A stretch of DNA of 51,711 nt from NCBI GenBank assembly GCA_023428545.1, contig JAEYXH010000017.1, positions 1 to 51,711 of the forward strand, read 5' to 3'. Positions 25,558 to 35,227 of the stretch are shown in pieces. The notes below the pieces were generated by a model. That model was not told the origin of the DNA, made no database searches, and saw only the letters and a list, made by a program, of their open reading frames with translations. Every line of letters starts with the position of its first letter. Within the stretch, counting starts at the first letter, position 1. The stretch comes from Bacteroidota bacterium. GTDB lineage: Bacteria; Bacteroidota; Bacteroidia; Bacteroidales; Prolixibacteraceae. Position numbers and translations under genes: made by a program.

Positions 25558-26487
25558 ATGAAAACAAAGTGGTTTGGAATCGTTGGCTTAACCCTTCTGG
25601 CATCGGCAATTATGCTTACCACCTGCGGTTTAAAAAATGAAAACCGAACAGCAGAAAATTCTTTTGATGATCCGGAAGGCATTGACACGGTCAGGCCAGT
25701 ATACAAGACGCCCCCTCTACCCGATTCCATCCGGTTTGTTGATGAGGCCGTGCCGATCGACAGGTTTGATGTCAGGGAAAACCTGGAGCGGGAACTATTG
25801 GTCAATGCCTATTTCCATTCACAAACCATCCGTCTCATCAAAATGGCGCCACGGTTTTTCAGCATCATTGACCCCATCCTCAAGGAAGAGGGAATTCCTG
25901 CCGATTTCAGGTATCTGGCAGTAGCCGAAAGTGGCTTGAATCCCAAAGCGGTATCACCTGCCAGTGCGGTCGGCATGTGGCAACTGATCTCCTCGGCCGC
26001 GAAAGAAAACGGGCTGGAAGTTACCAGCGAGGTAGATGAAAGGTACCATATTGAAAAATCGACCCGGGCAGCCTCAAAGTACCTTCGGAAGGCCTTTGCA
26101 AAATACCGGGACTGGGCATTGGTTGCTGCCTCATACAATGCCGGACTTGCAGGAATTGACCGTCATCTGGCACGTCAGAAGGTCGCCAGTTATTACGATT
26201 TACTGCTGGCTGAAGAAACCGAACGGTATGTTTATCGTATCATGGCACTGAAACTGATACTGGAAGACCCTGCTAAGTATGGATTCAGTGTTAGTGAAGA
26301 GGAGTTATACCCACTCTGGAAAACAAAGGAAGTCGAAATAAACGGACCTGTCACCGATTTTGCCGATTTTGCCATCAGTCATGGGATCACATACAAAACC
26401 CTGAAATATTATAACCCCTGGCTCCGTGACACCAAACTCACCAACAAAGAGGCTAAAAGCTATCTGGTGAAGATCCCTTTGGAATAA
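25558..26487 (+). CDS. lytic transglycosylase (MltD/SLT-like lipoprotein)
   Basis: 309 residues from ATG 25558 (MKTKWFGIVG); an in-frame ATG at 25504 lies inside the preceding terminator region and is rejected. The signal segment ends in an LTTC lipobox. The SLT domain covers about 105-215 with the catalytic glutamate in YLAVAESGLNP, then ASAVGMWQLISSAA and WALVAASYNAG. The C-terminal 60 residues (VTDFADFAISHGITYKTLKYYNPWL) resemble a degenerate LysM-like tail. It should cleave peptidoglycan glycan strands in the periplasm. Confidence 0.9.
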   Translation: MKTKWFGIVGLTLLASAIMLTTCGLKNENRTAENSFDDPEGIDTVRPVYKTPPLPDSIRFVDEAVPIDRFDVRENLERELLVNAYFHSQTIRLIKMAPRFFSIIDPILKEEGIPADFRYLAVAESGLNPKAVSPASAVGMWQLISSAAKENGLEVTSEVDERYHIEKSTRAASKYLRKAFAKYRDWALVAASYNAGLAGIDRHLARQKVASYYDLLLAEETERYVYRIMALKLILEDPAKYGFSVSEEELYPLWKTKEVEINGPVTDFADFAISHGITYKTLKYYNPWLRDTKLTNKEAKSYLVKIPLE

Positions 26488-26534
26488 AGGATGTTAAAAG
26501 ATGTTGAATATAATCATTGAAATGCTGTAGCATA

Positions 26535-26542
26535 TATCTTTG
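26535..26542 (+). promoter_or_regulatory. -7 promoter element (TATCTTTG)
   Basis: Exact TAnnTTTG match 18 bases before ATG 26561. No matching -33 element was found. Confidence 0.4.
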
Positions 26543-26560
26543 GCCATCTGATCGCGATTA

Positions 26561-27352
26561 ATGCTTAGAAAACTATTTCATATTATTTTTACTTTCCTGC
26601 TATTGGCAGCTTCATCTGCGTCATGGGGACAGGAGTCGGGCATCGACGATGATCCTATCCTGATCCGTTTGAAAGCCCAGGTGCTCAGCCGTGGCGACAG
26701 CCAGCCAGTGCCATATGCCAACATTATCAATTACAGGAACCGGACAGGCGCAAGCACCAATGTGAGCGGGCACTTTTCACTTGAAATGCTGAATATCGAT
26801 ACCCTGGTCATATCGGCCATGGGGTTCAAGGCGGGTTCGGTCCGCATACCACGTTTCCATTCGCAGGACAATACCCTTTTGATATATCTCGAACCCATTG
26901 TATATCCTTTACAGGAGGTCCAGGTCTCGGGCGACAAGCAGAAAGTCAACATGGATGGAATCCCCATTGGCAAACAGGTTGACATTGCCCCCGAGCTGAG
27001 AGGAGATGCGTTCAATGAAAAACCGCCTGTCATTGCCGCCTTCTTTAATCCCATGTCATACTGGCAATATTATCTTGGCAAGAAGGAAATCCAGAAAAGG
27101 AAGGTCAGGGAAGCCATGGCCCTTGAAAAAAACTGGGAAATGCATTCCAAAAATTACAACAAGGAGATGGTCAAGCTTTTAACCGGCCTAAATGATTCCC
27201 AGGCCGATGAATTTATGGTTTGGTTCAATGCACAGAATGTGCTACCCTACACTGCAACCGAATATGAGGTCAGGGCTTCCATCAGGGAATATTACCTCAT
27301 CTATATGATGGAGAGAAATGCGGCGGGTTCGGACTCTTCTTCCGGATACTAA
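26561..27352 (+). CDS. secreted protein with CarboxypepD_reg-like domain
   Basis: 263 residues with a signal peptide (to about SSASWGQ). A carboxypeptidase-regulatory-like beta-sandwich covers about 35-125 (LKAQVLSRGDSQPVPYANIINYRNRTG, VSGHFSLEML, LVISAMGFKAGSVRI). The C-terminal half is helical and charged, with WQYYLGKKEIQKRKVREAM and LNDSQADEFMVWFNAQNVL. Proteins of this kind are common in Bacteroidota; the biochemical role is unknown. Its stop overlaps the stop of the convergent DUF5916 gene by four bases. Confidence 0.8.
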   Translation: MLRKLFHIIFTFLLLAASSASWGQESGIDDDPILIRLKAQVLSRGDSQPVPYANIINYRNRTGASTNVSGHFSLEMLNIDTLVISAMGFKAGSVRIPRFHSQDNTLLIYLEPIVYPLQEVQVSGDKQKVNMDGIPIGKQVDIAPELRGDAFNEKPPVIAAFFNPMSYWQYYLGKKEIQKRKVREAMALEKNWEMHSKNYNKEMVKLLTGLNDSQADEFMVWFNAQNVLPYTATEYEVRASIREYYLIYMMERNAAGSDSSSGY

Positions 27353-29529
27353 TTCAACCAATAAGTCAGTTTAAACACCAGGGCCCTGTTTCGCGAATTC
27401 CAGGTTCCGGGTATATAATTGTCGGTATAAACAATAAACAGATCCGATACTGGCTGGTACCTCCACTGAAACCTCATGTTCAGGTTCACGTTGTCAATCT
27501 GCTCATTGTATTGTACAAAGGTCGAGAGAAACAATTTATCGGTAAAAGTCAGGTCAAGTTTCGGTCCTACCAACAGCAGCTGTGTCCGGGTAAATGGTGC
27601 AGGAAGCGTAAAATCGGAATAGGTAAATTTTACACTCAGATTGGCATAAGGCTGGTACCGATAGTTAACCATTCCTTCAACATAACTAAGATCACCTTCA
27701 TAAAAGGTACCATGGGCAGCGGTTGCCTGCCACTTCAGTAACCTGCGGTTGTCACTCGTGTACTCGATAAAATACTGTTGGTCCCTGTAGTCAGTCCCGG
27801 CCGACAAAACATGGTCACTCACATGGGTAGGATCAAAATCATGGTCCAGCTTTACAAACAAATCCTTCATTCCCACCTCGAAAATCATCCGGTTGCTGAA
27901 TTCAAGCTGATACCCATAAGTATTCACGATTTCATTCAGTTCGAAACCGGTATCGTAATAATACTCAAGTTGGGCAAATGGGCCATGTGAAAGTACAGTC
28001 TTGTTGGGAATGAAAATATATTTCATTTCCGGTCCCCAGAAATGGTAACCGGTCCGACGCACGAAACCGGTTTCGGCACGGTAGTTATCACCAACGCTGG
28101 TTTGTGACAGCCTGACATTGATGTTTTTACGGTTATACCCGACACTGACACCCTCAGCGTATTGCTTATCGGGATTGCCGGGTTGAAAGGAACGGTGGTA
28201 AAAGAATTTTCCGTTCCAGTAATTATTGGCGCTTGCCAGGTTAAAATCAGCTCCGGCAACCCGGTTAAACAAACTGGCTGTATCGGGTTGGTTCAGGTAT
28301 TCCTTGTTTACCATGATGAAACCAAGGTTTGAACGGGCAAACAATTTCTTCTGGACGGTAAGGACCGTAAAATTCCTCGACAGGTGCATATCCGTTTTTT
28401 CGGTGGTCATGTTCATGAACCCCACCCGAAGGTTATTGCCGATCTTTCCACTGAGACGGGCACCTGCCAAAACCGGTGCATCCAAACCAATACGGCGTGA
28501 GAAAAAGGGAGTGACGGCATTCCCATAGCCATAGCCTGAGAAAAGGTCGCTGTTTTCGAGGAAGAACTGACGTTTCTCGGGGTAGAACAATTCAAACCTG
28601 TCGACATTCATCTGTTGCTGGTCAACCTCTACCTGCGCAAAATCAGGGTTATATGTCAGGTCAAGGTTCATGGACGAAGAAATGCCCACTTTGGCATCGA
28701 AACCAACGTCGTTTCTCCAACCATCGGTATTGGCTTCCTTATCCTGATGATAGCTGCTGAATACATATGGAATCACCGAAAAGTTAAATGAAGGCTTGGG
28801 CAATGGCTGGTCGAAGTTCAAAACACCTGTATAAGCCAGGGATGCCGTCGGGAATTGACGTGGAACGGGTGCCCATGATGATTTTTCATTGGTTTTCAGG
28901 TCCTGACGGCCGAAATTGACGAACCAGGGCTGGCTGTCACTGGGGTATCTCACCGACTTGAACGGTATCTTCATTTCTGTTACCCACCGGTCGTCGTAGT
29001 GCTTTGTCTTAGATTCAATTTTGCTGTCCCAATCCAGATTCACGGTCGAACCGCTGTGCATGATTCCATCCCATACCGCGCCGGAGGCACTTACACCAAA
29101 CGAAAAACCGTTGGTCTGATCGAGAAAGGTGTCAAAAAAAGCAAGGAAATTGTCGTTGTTCCCGAAATTGAAGTCCCTTCGAAACGACTCGGCAATTCTT
29201 TTGCCAGGGATGGTATCAAAAAATGTAATGGCCATGTAAAAAGCCTTGTCATCGTAGGTAAGCAGGACCGCTGAGGGCTGGGCGGGATAGCCGGTATCGA
29301 CCGGAAGGACCAGGTAAAAATTATCAGCCACCTGCGCATTTTTCCAGTCAGGTTCCTCAAGTACTCCATCGAGATGGATCGTTCCCTCCATTTTCTTTGC
29401 GGTGTAAACAAAATCCTGGTTATTCGTTTTGATGACCTGACCGTTTTTTCTTTTCACGGGGTCGTTTGCCATGAGGGTCCCAAAACAGATTCCTGCAAGC
29501 AACAAGGCAGAGATTGATTTTTTTAACAT
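27349..29529 (-). CDS. DUF5916 protein with N-terminal CBM9-like domain
   Basis: 726 residues from ATG 29529 (MLKKSISALLLAGICFG signal); an upstream open stretch to 29595 is not signal-like. The N-terminal CBM9-like beta-sandwich begins with IHLDGVLEEPDWKNAQ and runs to about residue 240 (WVTEMKIPFKSVRYP). The DUF5916 C-terminal region forms an outer-membrane-barrel-like series of strands (NVDRFELFYPEKRQFFLEN, FFSRRIGLDAPVLAGARL, final VFKLTYWLN). The function is unknown; the family is thought to be surface-located. A broken paralogue lies at 44171-46349. Confidence 0.87.
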   Translation of the reverse strand: MLKKSISALLLAGICFGTLMANDPVKRKNGQVIKTNNQDFVYTAKKMEGTIHLDGVLEEPDWKNAQVADNFYLVLPVDTGYPAQPSAVLLTYDDKAFYMAITFFDTIPGKRIAESFRRDFNFGNNDNFLAFFDTFLDQTNGFSFGVSASGAVWDGIMHSGSTVNLDWDSKIESKTKHYDDRWVTEMKIPFKSVRYPSDSQPWFVNFGRQDLKTNEKSSWAPVPRQFPTASLAYTGVLNFDQPLPKPSFNFSVIPYVFSSYHQDKEANTDGWRNDVGFDAKVGISSSMNLDLTYNPDFAQVEVDQQQMNVDRFELFYPEKRQFFLENSDLFSGYGYGNAVTPFFSRRIGLDAPVLAGARLSGKIGNNLRVGFMNMTTEKTDMHLSRNFTVLTVQKKLFARSNLGFIMVNKEYLNQPDTASLFNRVAGADFNLASANNYWNGKFFYHRSFQPGNPDKQYAEGVSVGYNRKNINVRLSQTSVGDNYRAETGFVRRTGYHFWGPEMKYIFIPNKTVLSHGPFAQLEYYYDTGFELNEIVNTYGYQLEFSNRMIFEVGMKDLFVKLDHDFDPTHVSDHVLSAGTDYRDQQYFIEYTSDNRRLLKWQATAAHGTFYEGDLSYVEGMVNYRYQPYANLSVKFTYSDFTLPAPFTRTQLLLVGPKLDLTFTDKLFLSTFVQYNEQIDNVNLNMRFQWRYQPVSDLFIVYTDNYIPGTWNSRNRALVFKLTYWLN

Positions 29530-29763
29530 GATGGAGAAATTTTCCTTTTGGTTTTTCGGTTTGCACAAAGATAATCGTTCATCACTTCTGTACAATAAGG
29601 TATTTTTAAGTCAATTGGCAATTATAAAAATCGATTGTGATCTTCTTCGAAGTACCTCGATTCCAGCCCTGAATGCAAGGAAGATCCATAGGCCTTGTAT
29701 GAATATTCCTTGTCAAAATCAATGATTTTTAGCTGGTCGTGAATAAAAAATAGTTTCTTGTCT

Positions 29764-29771
29764 TAATTTTG
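29764..29771 (+). promoter_or_regulatory. -7 promoter element upstream of metH
   Basis: TAATTTTG fits TAnnTTTG. Transcription would start near 29778, just before the first leader hairpin. The rest of the 366-base gap (29530-29895) before this point shows no gene. Confidence 0.45.
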
Positions 29772-29787
29772 CACTTATAAACAACAT

Positions 29788-29889
29788 AAAATCTTCAGTT
29801 ATTCAGGTAATTTCTAATTAATTGAAGATTTTGCCGGACTTTTCGGACAATTTGTCGAAACACGCCATTGTCCTCCGGGTAAAAATTAC
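29788..29889 (+). ncRNA. structured 5' leader of metH, candidate cis-regulatory RNA
   Basis: Stem 1 is a 14-bp helix (29788-29801 with 29819-29832, one G-U) with a 17-base loop. Stem 2 is a two-part helix: CCGGA (29834-29838)/TCCGG (29874-29878) outside and GGACAAT (29845-29851)/ATTGTCC (29867-29873) inside, with a six-base bulge on the 5' side. Loop 1 holds GTAATTT (29807-29813), complementary to AAATTAC at 29883-29889, 7 to 13 bases before the metH ATG. That would make a pseudoknot covering the translation start region. It resembles a translational riboswitch but I do not recognise its class; no B12 box or SAM-I core was seen. Confidence 0.45.
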
Positions 29890-29895
29890 TGAATA

Positions 29896-32800
29896 ATGAA
29901 AAAACCAGATATCAGAGAGATATTGAAACACCGGGTGATGGTGCTGGACGGGGCCATGGGTTCGCTGATTCAGGAATATCGCCTCGAGGAAAGCGATTTT
30001 CGCGGCGATCTTTTTCAGGATCATCCGTCCGACCTGAAAGGGAACAATGATCTTCTTTCCCTGACACGGCCTGACATCATCGCTGAAATTCACAGGCAAT
30101 ACCTGGATGCAGGTGCCGACATATTGTCAACAAACACCTTTAATGCCACGCGAATATCCCAGGCTGACTATAGTATGGAAGCACAGGTATTTGAAATAAA
30201 CAAGGCATCGGCATCAATTGCCGCCCGGCTGGCAGATGAATTCACAAATGCCAATCCCGATAAGCCAAGGTATGTTGCCGGCGCCGTTGGCCCCACCAAC
30301 AAAACCTTGTCGCTTTCGCCCGACGTGAATGATCCGGGCTACAGGGCAGTAACATTCGACGAAATCAAATCGGCATACCGGGAACAAGTCGAAGCTCTTT
30401 TGGAAGGCGGCGTTGACCTTTTACTGGTTGAAACCATATTTGACACCCTCAATGCAAAGGCAGCCATTTACGCAATCGAAGAGGCCATGGAAGCCCGGGG
30501 CAATACAATTCCTGTAATGATTTCAGGTACCATCACCGATGCGAGTGGCCGTACCTTGTCGGGCCAGACACTGGAAGCATTTCTACATTCAGTTACACAC
30601 ATCGATCTTTTATCAATCGGCCTGAACTGTTCACTTGGAGCATCGGAACTGCGGCCCTATGTGAAGGAGTTGTCCCAAAAGGCACCATTTTATGTTAGCG
30701 CCCACCCCAATGCAGGATTACCAAACCAGTTCGGCAAATATGATGAAACGCCCCAAATCATGGGGAGATATATCAAAGATTATCTCGAACATCAGTTTGT
30801 CAATATCATTGGGGGCTGTTGCGGTACCACACCCGACCATATCAGGGAGTTTGCACGCATGGCGCAATCAGCATCACCCCATCAGATTGTTCCACACGAC
30901 CACCTCACCCGCTTCACCGGACTTGAACCGGTCACACTGACACCGGAGTCAAACTTCATGAATATCGGGGAACGATGTAATGTATCAGGCAGCCGAAAGT
31001 TTGCCCGACTGATACGTGAAGGGAAATACGAAGAGGCTCTTTCAGTCGCGCGTGACCAGGTGGAAAACGGGGCACAGGCCATCGATGTAAACCTCGACGA
31101 CGCCATGCTGGATGCCGAAAAGGAGATGGTGACCTTTCTTAACCTGATGATGGCTGAACCCGATATCGCAAAATTGCCCGTGATGATCGACTCCTCGAAA
31201 TGGAGTATCATTGAAGCAGGCCTTAAATGTGTGCAAGGTAAGGCGATCGTCAATTCCATCAGCTTGAAAGAGGGCGAAGAACAGTTTATTGAGCAGTCAC
31301 TGAAAGTCAAACGTTATGGGGCTGCCGTTGTGGTCATGGCTTTTGACGAAAAAGGGCAGGCCGACAATCTGGAACGGAGAAAAGAAATCTGTTCCAGGGC
31401 ATACAAAATTTTAACTGAGAAAGTAAAATTTCCTCCACAGGACATCATTTTTGATCCCAACATACTGACCATCGGAACAGGCATGGAGGAACACAACAAT
31501 TACGCCGTTGACTTTATAAATTCGGTCAAATGGATCAAGGAGAACCTGCCATATGCCCGAACGAGCGGTGGGGTAAGCAATGTATCATTCTCTTTCAGGG
31601 GGAACGATCTTGTCAGGGAAGCCATCCACTCAGTATTCCTCTTCCATGCCATCCGGGCTGGGCTCGATATGGGCATCGTCAATCCGGGAATGCTCCAGAT
31701 TTATGATGAAATAGAACCCGAGTTGCTCCAATTGACCGAAGACCTGGTCATGAACCGCCGACCCGATGCAACCGAGCGGTTACTGGATTTTGCCTCCAGC
31801 CTGAAAACAGGAAACGCCGTGGAAGTAAGAAAGGATGAATGGAGAAACCAGCCGTTGGAAAAAAGACTGGAACATGCCCTGGTAAAAGGGATCACCGATT
31901 ACGTGGAGGAAGATATGGCTGAAGCGGTCAAAAAATACGCACCAGCCTTATCGATTATCGAAGGCCCCCTTATGGACGGCATGAATGTGGTTGGAGACCT
32001 GTTTGGCAGTGGCAAGATGTTTTTGCCCCAGGTAATCAAATCAGCCCGGGTGATGAAAAAGGCAGTCGCATGGCTGTTGCCTTATGTTGAAGCCGACAAG
32101 GAGAAATACCCACAACCCGAGCAAAGAAAGAAAATATTGATGGCCACCGTGAAAGGTGATGTACATGATATCGGGAAAAACATTGTAGGAGTGGTCCTGG
32201 GATGCAATAATTACGAGGTCATCGATTTGGGGGTTATGGTCCCCACCGACAAAATTCTCGATACGGCCATCCGCGAAAAGGCTGACATTGTAGGACTGAG
32301 CGGACTGATCACCCCTTCACTCGAGATCATGGTTGAGGTGGCCCGGGAAATGGAGCGACGAGCATTAAAACTTCCTTTGCTGATTGGCGGTGCCACCACT
32401 TCAAAGATCCATACGGCAGTCAAGATTGAGCCTGAATATACGGGGCCGGTAGTGCATGTCAAGGATGCTTCACGCTCAACCCAGGTTGTATCGGCGTTGC
32501 TCGGAGGCAATCCGGAGTATACTGCCTCGGTCAGGAAGGAATATGAAGAAATAAGGGGTTTTCAGGGTCAACGAAAGCCGAAGGAATATCTCACACTGGA
32601 ACAGGCTCGAGCCAATAAGCCAAAAACAGATTGGGGAAATGCCCCCATCTATACTCCCAAGTTCACTGGATTGAAACAGTTTCACGATTTCCCGCTTGAA
32701 ATCCTGAGGCAATATATCGATTGGTCCTTCTTCTTCTTTACATGGGAGTTAAAAGGAAGCTTTCCCCAGATATTTGACGATCCGGCACAGGGAGAAACAG

Positions 32801-33561
32801 CCCGGAAGCTTTATGCCGAAGCAAATGAGATGCTGGATGAAATCATCGCTAATAAAATGCTCAAGGCGAATGGAGTCATGGGATTATGGCCTGCCAATTC
32901 CGATGGCGACGACATTGTTCTGTACACCGATGAAGACCGTACCACTGAATTAGGGCGGTTCTATCATTTGCGTCAGCAGGAAAAGAAGAAACCCGGCCTG
33001 GCAAATCTATGTCTGTCAGATTTTGTAGCCCCGGTGGAATCGAACCGGGGAGATTATTGCGGGGCTTTTGCGGTTACTGCCGGAATCGGAATTGAGGAGT
33101 GGAAGGAAAAATTTCATGCCGACCACAATGATTATAAAGTCATCATGATCGAGGCCTTGGCAGACCGGCTAAGCGAGGCTTTTGCCGAATACCTTCATTT
33201 GGTGGTCAGGAAAGAATACTGGGGGTATGCACCAAACGAAAACCTTTCGCTGGCAGAGCTCCTGCACGTCGACTACCAGGGTATCCGACCGGCTCCCGGC
33301 TATCCGGCATGTCCCGAACATTCAGAAAAGTCCAATATGTTCAACCTGCTGAAGGCTGAAGAATCAGGTATCCTGTTGACCGAGCATTTTGCCATGTATC
33401 CGAATGCATCGGTGTGCGGACAGTTCTTTGCACATCCTGAAAGCCGCTATTTCGGAGTCGAGAAAGTGGGTCGAGACCAGGTGGAAGATTATGCATCGCG
33501 ACGGGGAGTCAGTGTGGAATACATCGAAAAATTCCTCCCGGCAAACCTGAATTATAAATAG
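29896..33561 (+). CDS. metH: cobalamin-dependent methionine synthase
   Basis: 1221 residues, about the full length of E. coli MetH. The homocysteine-binding domain is at about 1-330 with the zinc cysteines in [10 protein letters not shown]. The methyl-tetrahydrofolate (pterin) domain follows ([30 protein letters not shown]). The B12-binding module has DVHDIGKN near residue 755, whose His coordinates cobalt, then [12 protein letters not shown]. The AdoMet-binding reactivation domain fills the last 320 residues ([17 protein letters not shown]). It methylates homocysteine using the product of metF downstream. A structured leader precedes it. Confidence 0.97.
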   Translation: MKKPDIREILKHRVMVLDGAMGSLIQEYRLEESDFRGDLFQDHPSDLKGNNDLLSLTRPDIIAEIHRQYLDAGADILSTNTFNATRISQADYSMEAQVFEINKASASIAARLADEFTNANPDKPRYVAGAVGPTNKTLSLSPDVNDPGYRAVTFDEIKSAYREQVEALLEGGVDLLLVETIFDTLNAKAAIYAIEEAMEARGNTIPVMISGTITDASGRTLSGQTLEAFLHSVTHIDLLSIGLNCSLGASELRPYVKELSQKAPFYVSAHPNAGLPNQFGKYDETPQIMGRYIKDYLEHQFVNIIGGCCGTTPDHIREFARMAQSASPHQIVPHDHLTRFTGLEPVTLTPESNFMNIGERCNVSGSRKFARLIREGKYEEALSVARDQVENGAQAIDVNLDDAMLDAEKEMVTFLNLMMAEPDIAKLPVMIDSSKWSIIEAGLKCVQGKAIVNSISLKEGEEQFIEQSLKVKRYGAAVVVMAFDEKGQADNLERRKEICSRAYKILTEKVKFPPQDIIFDPNILTIGTGMEEHNNYAVDFINSVKWIKENLPYARTSGGVSNVSFSFRGNDLVREAIHSVFLFHAIRAGLDMGIVNPGMLQIYDEIEPELLQLTEDLVMNRRPDATERLLDFASSLKTGNAVEVRKDEWRNQPLEKRLEHALVKGITDYVEEDMAEAVKKYAPALSIIEGPLMDGMNVVGDLFGSGKMFLPQVIKSARVMKKAVAWLLPYVEADKEKYPQPEQRKKILMATVKGDVHDIGKNIVGVVLGCNNYEVIDLGVMVPTDKILDTAIREKADIVGLSGLITPSLEIMVEVAREMERRALKLPLLIGGATTSKIHTAVKIEPEYTGPVVHVKDASRSTQVVSALLGGNPEYTASVRKEYEEIRGFQGQRKPKEYLTLEQARANKPKTDWGNAPIYTPKFTGLKQFHDFPLEILRQYIDWSFFFFTWELKGSFPQIFDDPAQGETARKLYAEANEMLDEIIANKMLKANGVMGLWPANSDGDDIVLYTDEDRTTELGRFYHLRQQEKKKPGLANLCLSDFVAPVESNRGDYCGAFAVTAGIGIEEWKEKFHADHNDYKVIMIEALADRLSEAFAEYLHLVVRKEYWGYAPNENLSLAELLHVDYQGIRPAPGYPACPEHSEKSNMFNLLKAEESGILLTEHFAMYPNASVCGQFFAHPESRYFGVEKVGRDQVEDYASRRGVSVEYIEKFLPANLNYK

Positions 33562-33675
33562 TTTTACATTTGCCTGACGATATTTGTCGATTTAGCGAAG
33601 AAAGAAGTAAAAAAACAAAATATGGGGTGATTCACAATCGCCTATTTTAAAACAACTGTAAATCTGAAATGAGTT

Positions 33676-33846
33676 ATGAAAAAATCAGGTAACAAAGGAA
33701 TGAATTGGTTTATTTTTGGACTGGTAGTGGGCATGGCAGCCATGTTTTTGCTGGATATGGCATTCCACTTTAACAATTCAGTCGAAAAAGGAGTGAAACG
33801 GGAAATCGACAAAACCGTAAATAAAGTGGAAGAGATTCTAAACTAG
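33676..33846 (+). CDS. small single-helix membrane protein
   Basis: 56 residues. A positively charged N-terminus (MKKSGNKGMNW) leads to one membrane helix at about 10-30 (FIFGLVVGMAAMFLLDMAF). A charged amphipathic C-terminus follows (VEKGVKREIDKTVNKVEEILN). It lies between metH and metF on the same strand, 36 bases before metF. The shape recalls YtxH-like small proteins, but homology is not certain. Confidence 0.6.
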   Translation: MKKSGNKGMNWFIFGLVVGMAAMFLLDMAFHFNNSVEKGVKREIDKTVNKVEEILN

Positions 33847-33882
33847 TCCATTCTGTGGAATTCGCTCCACGAAACAAACAAA

Positions 33883-34836
33883 ATGAAAGTAACAGATATT
33901 ATCAGGGAATCAGGGAAAACCATTTTCTCGTTTGAGTTGCTTCCCCCACTCAAGGGGAATGATGCTTCACGCATTAACCGTACCATTGAAAGTCTCCTCG
34001 ATTTCAATCCGGGGTATATCAACATTACTACCCATCGGGACGAGATCGAATACAAGGAGCAGCCTGATGGGACCATCACACGCAAAACTATCCGTAAACG
34101 GCCTGGTACGGTGGCTATTGCCGCCGCTATTCAGCATAAGTACAACATCCCCGTTGTTCCGCACATTTTATGTGGAGGCTTCACCAAAAGTGAAACCGAA
34201 CACGTTTTGATTGACCTGAATTTCATGGGAATCCGGAATGTACTGGCGTTAAGGGGTGATGGAAGAAAGGGTGATTCGGTTTTTAGGCCTGAGCCTGAAG
34301 GGCATGCCCATGCCAACGAGCTTGTTGAGCAGATAGTGAACCTGAAAAATGGCAAATATCTCGATCCAGACCTTAAAAATAACCATCCAATGGATTTTTG
34401 CATTGGGGTGGCAGGTTATCCTGAAAAGCACCTGGAGGCACCCAATCGCGAAACCGACCTTCTCTATCTGAAACAAAAGGTTGATGCAGGGGCTGATTAT
34501 ATCGTAACGCAGATGTTCTTTGACAATGCCGTTTATTTTTCATTTGTCGGGAAATGTCGCCAGATGGGTATTACAGTACCAATCATCCCGGGAATTAAAC
34601 CAATCGCATTGAAGAACCAGGTAACAGTCCTGCCAAAGATCTTCAGCATTGACATACCGGTTGATCTGGCAAAAGCCCTAACGGCCTGCAAGAATGATGC
34701 GGAAGCAAAAAAGGTGGGTACCGAATGGGCCATACACCAGTCGAAAGAACTGGTAGCCGCAGGTGTGCCTTCGTTGCACATTTATACATACGGAATTTCC
34801 GACAATGTCGGTGACATTGTAAAGGCAGCGTTTTAA
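33883..34836 (+). CDS. metF: methylenetetrahydrofolate reductase
   Basis: 317 residues forming the FAD-binding TIM barrel of MetF. Typical segments are FSFELLPPLKGNDASRI with the catalytic-region glutamate, NITTHRDE, HILCGGFTKSETEHVLIDL, NVLALRGDGRKGD, GVAGYPEKHLEAPN, ADYIVTQMFFDN and IIPGIKPI. It supplies 5-methyl-tetrahydrofolate to MetH and probably belongs to one transcript metH - small protein - metF. Confidence 0.96.
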   Translation: MKVTDIIRESGKTIFSFELLPPLKGNDASRINRTIESLLDFNPGYINITTHRDEIEYKEQPDGTITRKTIRKRPGTVAIAAAIQHKYNIPVVPHILCGGFTKSETEHVLIDLNFMGIRNVLALRGDGRKGDSVFRPEPEGHAHANELVEQIVNLKNGKYLDPDLKNNHPMDFCIGVAGYPEKHLEAPNRETDLLYLKQKVDAGADYIVTQMFFDNAVYFSFVGKCRQMGITVPIIPGIKPIALKNQVTVLPKIFSIDIPVDLAKALTACKNDAEAKKVGTEWAIHQSKELVAAGVPSLHIYTYGISDNVGDIVKAAF

Positions 34837-34926
34837 ATAGCATTGGATGACTCTGCTGATAATGAAGAGTTAAGAAAAAGCAGGGAATTAAAAGTCTGGA
34901 AATTCTTTATTTTTTTCGTGAATGCT

Positions 34927-34956
34927 TTTGGAATAATACAAAATGTTTTATTTTTG
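34927..34956 (+). promoter_or_regulatory. promoter of the tRNA region
   Basis: TTTG (34927-34930), 18 bases, TATTTTTG (34949-34956): a full -33/-7 match, about 40 bases before the tRNA remnant and 113 before tRNA-Asn. Confidence 0.6.
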
Positions 34957-34994
34957 CAGCGCTTTTAAAGGCAAAACGTTCTGAAAAATCTTGC

Positions 34995-35046
34995 TGCCAG
35001 TAGCTCAGTTGCCCCGATAGCTATCGTGCGAGAGCGGCAAAGCAGA
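34995..35046 (+). pseudogene. tRNA remnant with inserted palindrome
   Basis: GCCAGTAGCTCAGTTG matches the 5' half and D-arm of a tRNA and closely resembles the start of the neighbouring tRNA-Asn. It breaks off into a palindromic CGATAGCTATCG (35015-35026) and resumes with GAGAGCGGCAAAGCAG. No anticodon arm or T arm follows, so it cannot be a functional tRNA. Confidence 0.55.
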
Positions 35047-35069
35047 AGTTCTTATTATAAAAATATTAT

Positions 35070-35146
35070 TCCCTAGTAGCTCAGTTGGTTAGAGCGGCGG
35101 ACTGTTAATCCGTAGGTCGTAGGTTCAAGTCCTACCTGGGGAGCCA
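35070..35146 (+). tRNA. tRNA-Asn (GTT), CCA encoded
   Basis: 77 bases with a complete cloverleaf. The acceptor TCCCTAG pairs with CTGGGGA (one G-U), the D-arm is GCTCAGTTGGTTAGAGC, the anticodon loop CTGTTAA has GTT at 35104-35106, and the T-loop is GTTCAAGTC. G is the discriminator, followed by CCA. Its last 17 bases are the attachment site of the element that follows. Confidence 0.96.
35130..35146 (+). other. attL core (inside tRNA-Asn 3' end)
   Basis: TCCTACCTGGGGAGCCA is identical to 43826-43842. Extending left, 23 of 26 bases match between the two ends. The left copy keeps the tRNA intact. Confidence 0.85.
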
Positions 35147-35155
35147 AAAAACATA

Positions 35156-35189
35156 AATAACGCGCTGAATATCAGCGCGTTATTTTTTT
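35156..35189. terminator. terminator just inside attL
   Basis: AATAACGCGCTGA / TCAGCGCGTTATT is a perfect 13-bp stem with an ATA loop and T-run. It now ends tRNA-Asn transcription and, in the other direction, the cargo operon. It belongs to the element rather than to the original tRNA gene. Confidence 0.85.
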
Positions 35190-35190
35190 G

Positions 35191-35213
35191 TCAAGAGAGA
35201 AAACAAGAGAAGA
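35191..35213. repeat. left-end direct repeats, putative integrase arm sites
   Basis: TCAAGAGAGAA (35191) and ACAAGAGAAGA (35203) are spaced 12 bases apart. The same 11-mer and the same spacing occur near the right end (43690, 43702). Confidence 0.5.
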
Positions 35214-35227
35214 TAGCGGAAACGCCC

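Noticed and set aside
29530..29895. Cobalamin or SAM-I riboswitch before metH
   Set aside because: The leader is only about 118 bases and lacks a recognisable B12 box or SAM-I core; the structure seen is different.
35070..35146. tRNA-Asn disrupted by the element
   Set aside because: The att duplication restores a full acceptor stem and CCA, and the cloverleaf is complete.
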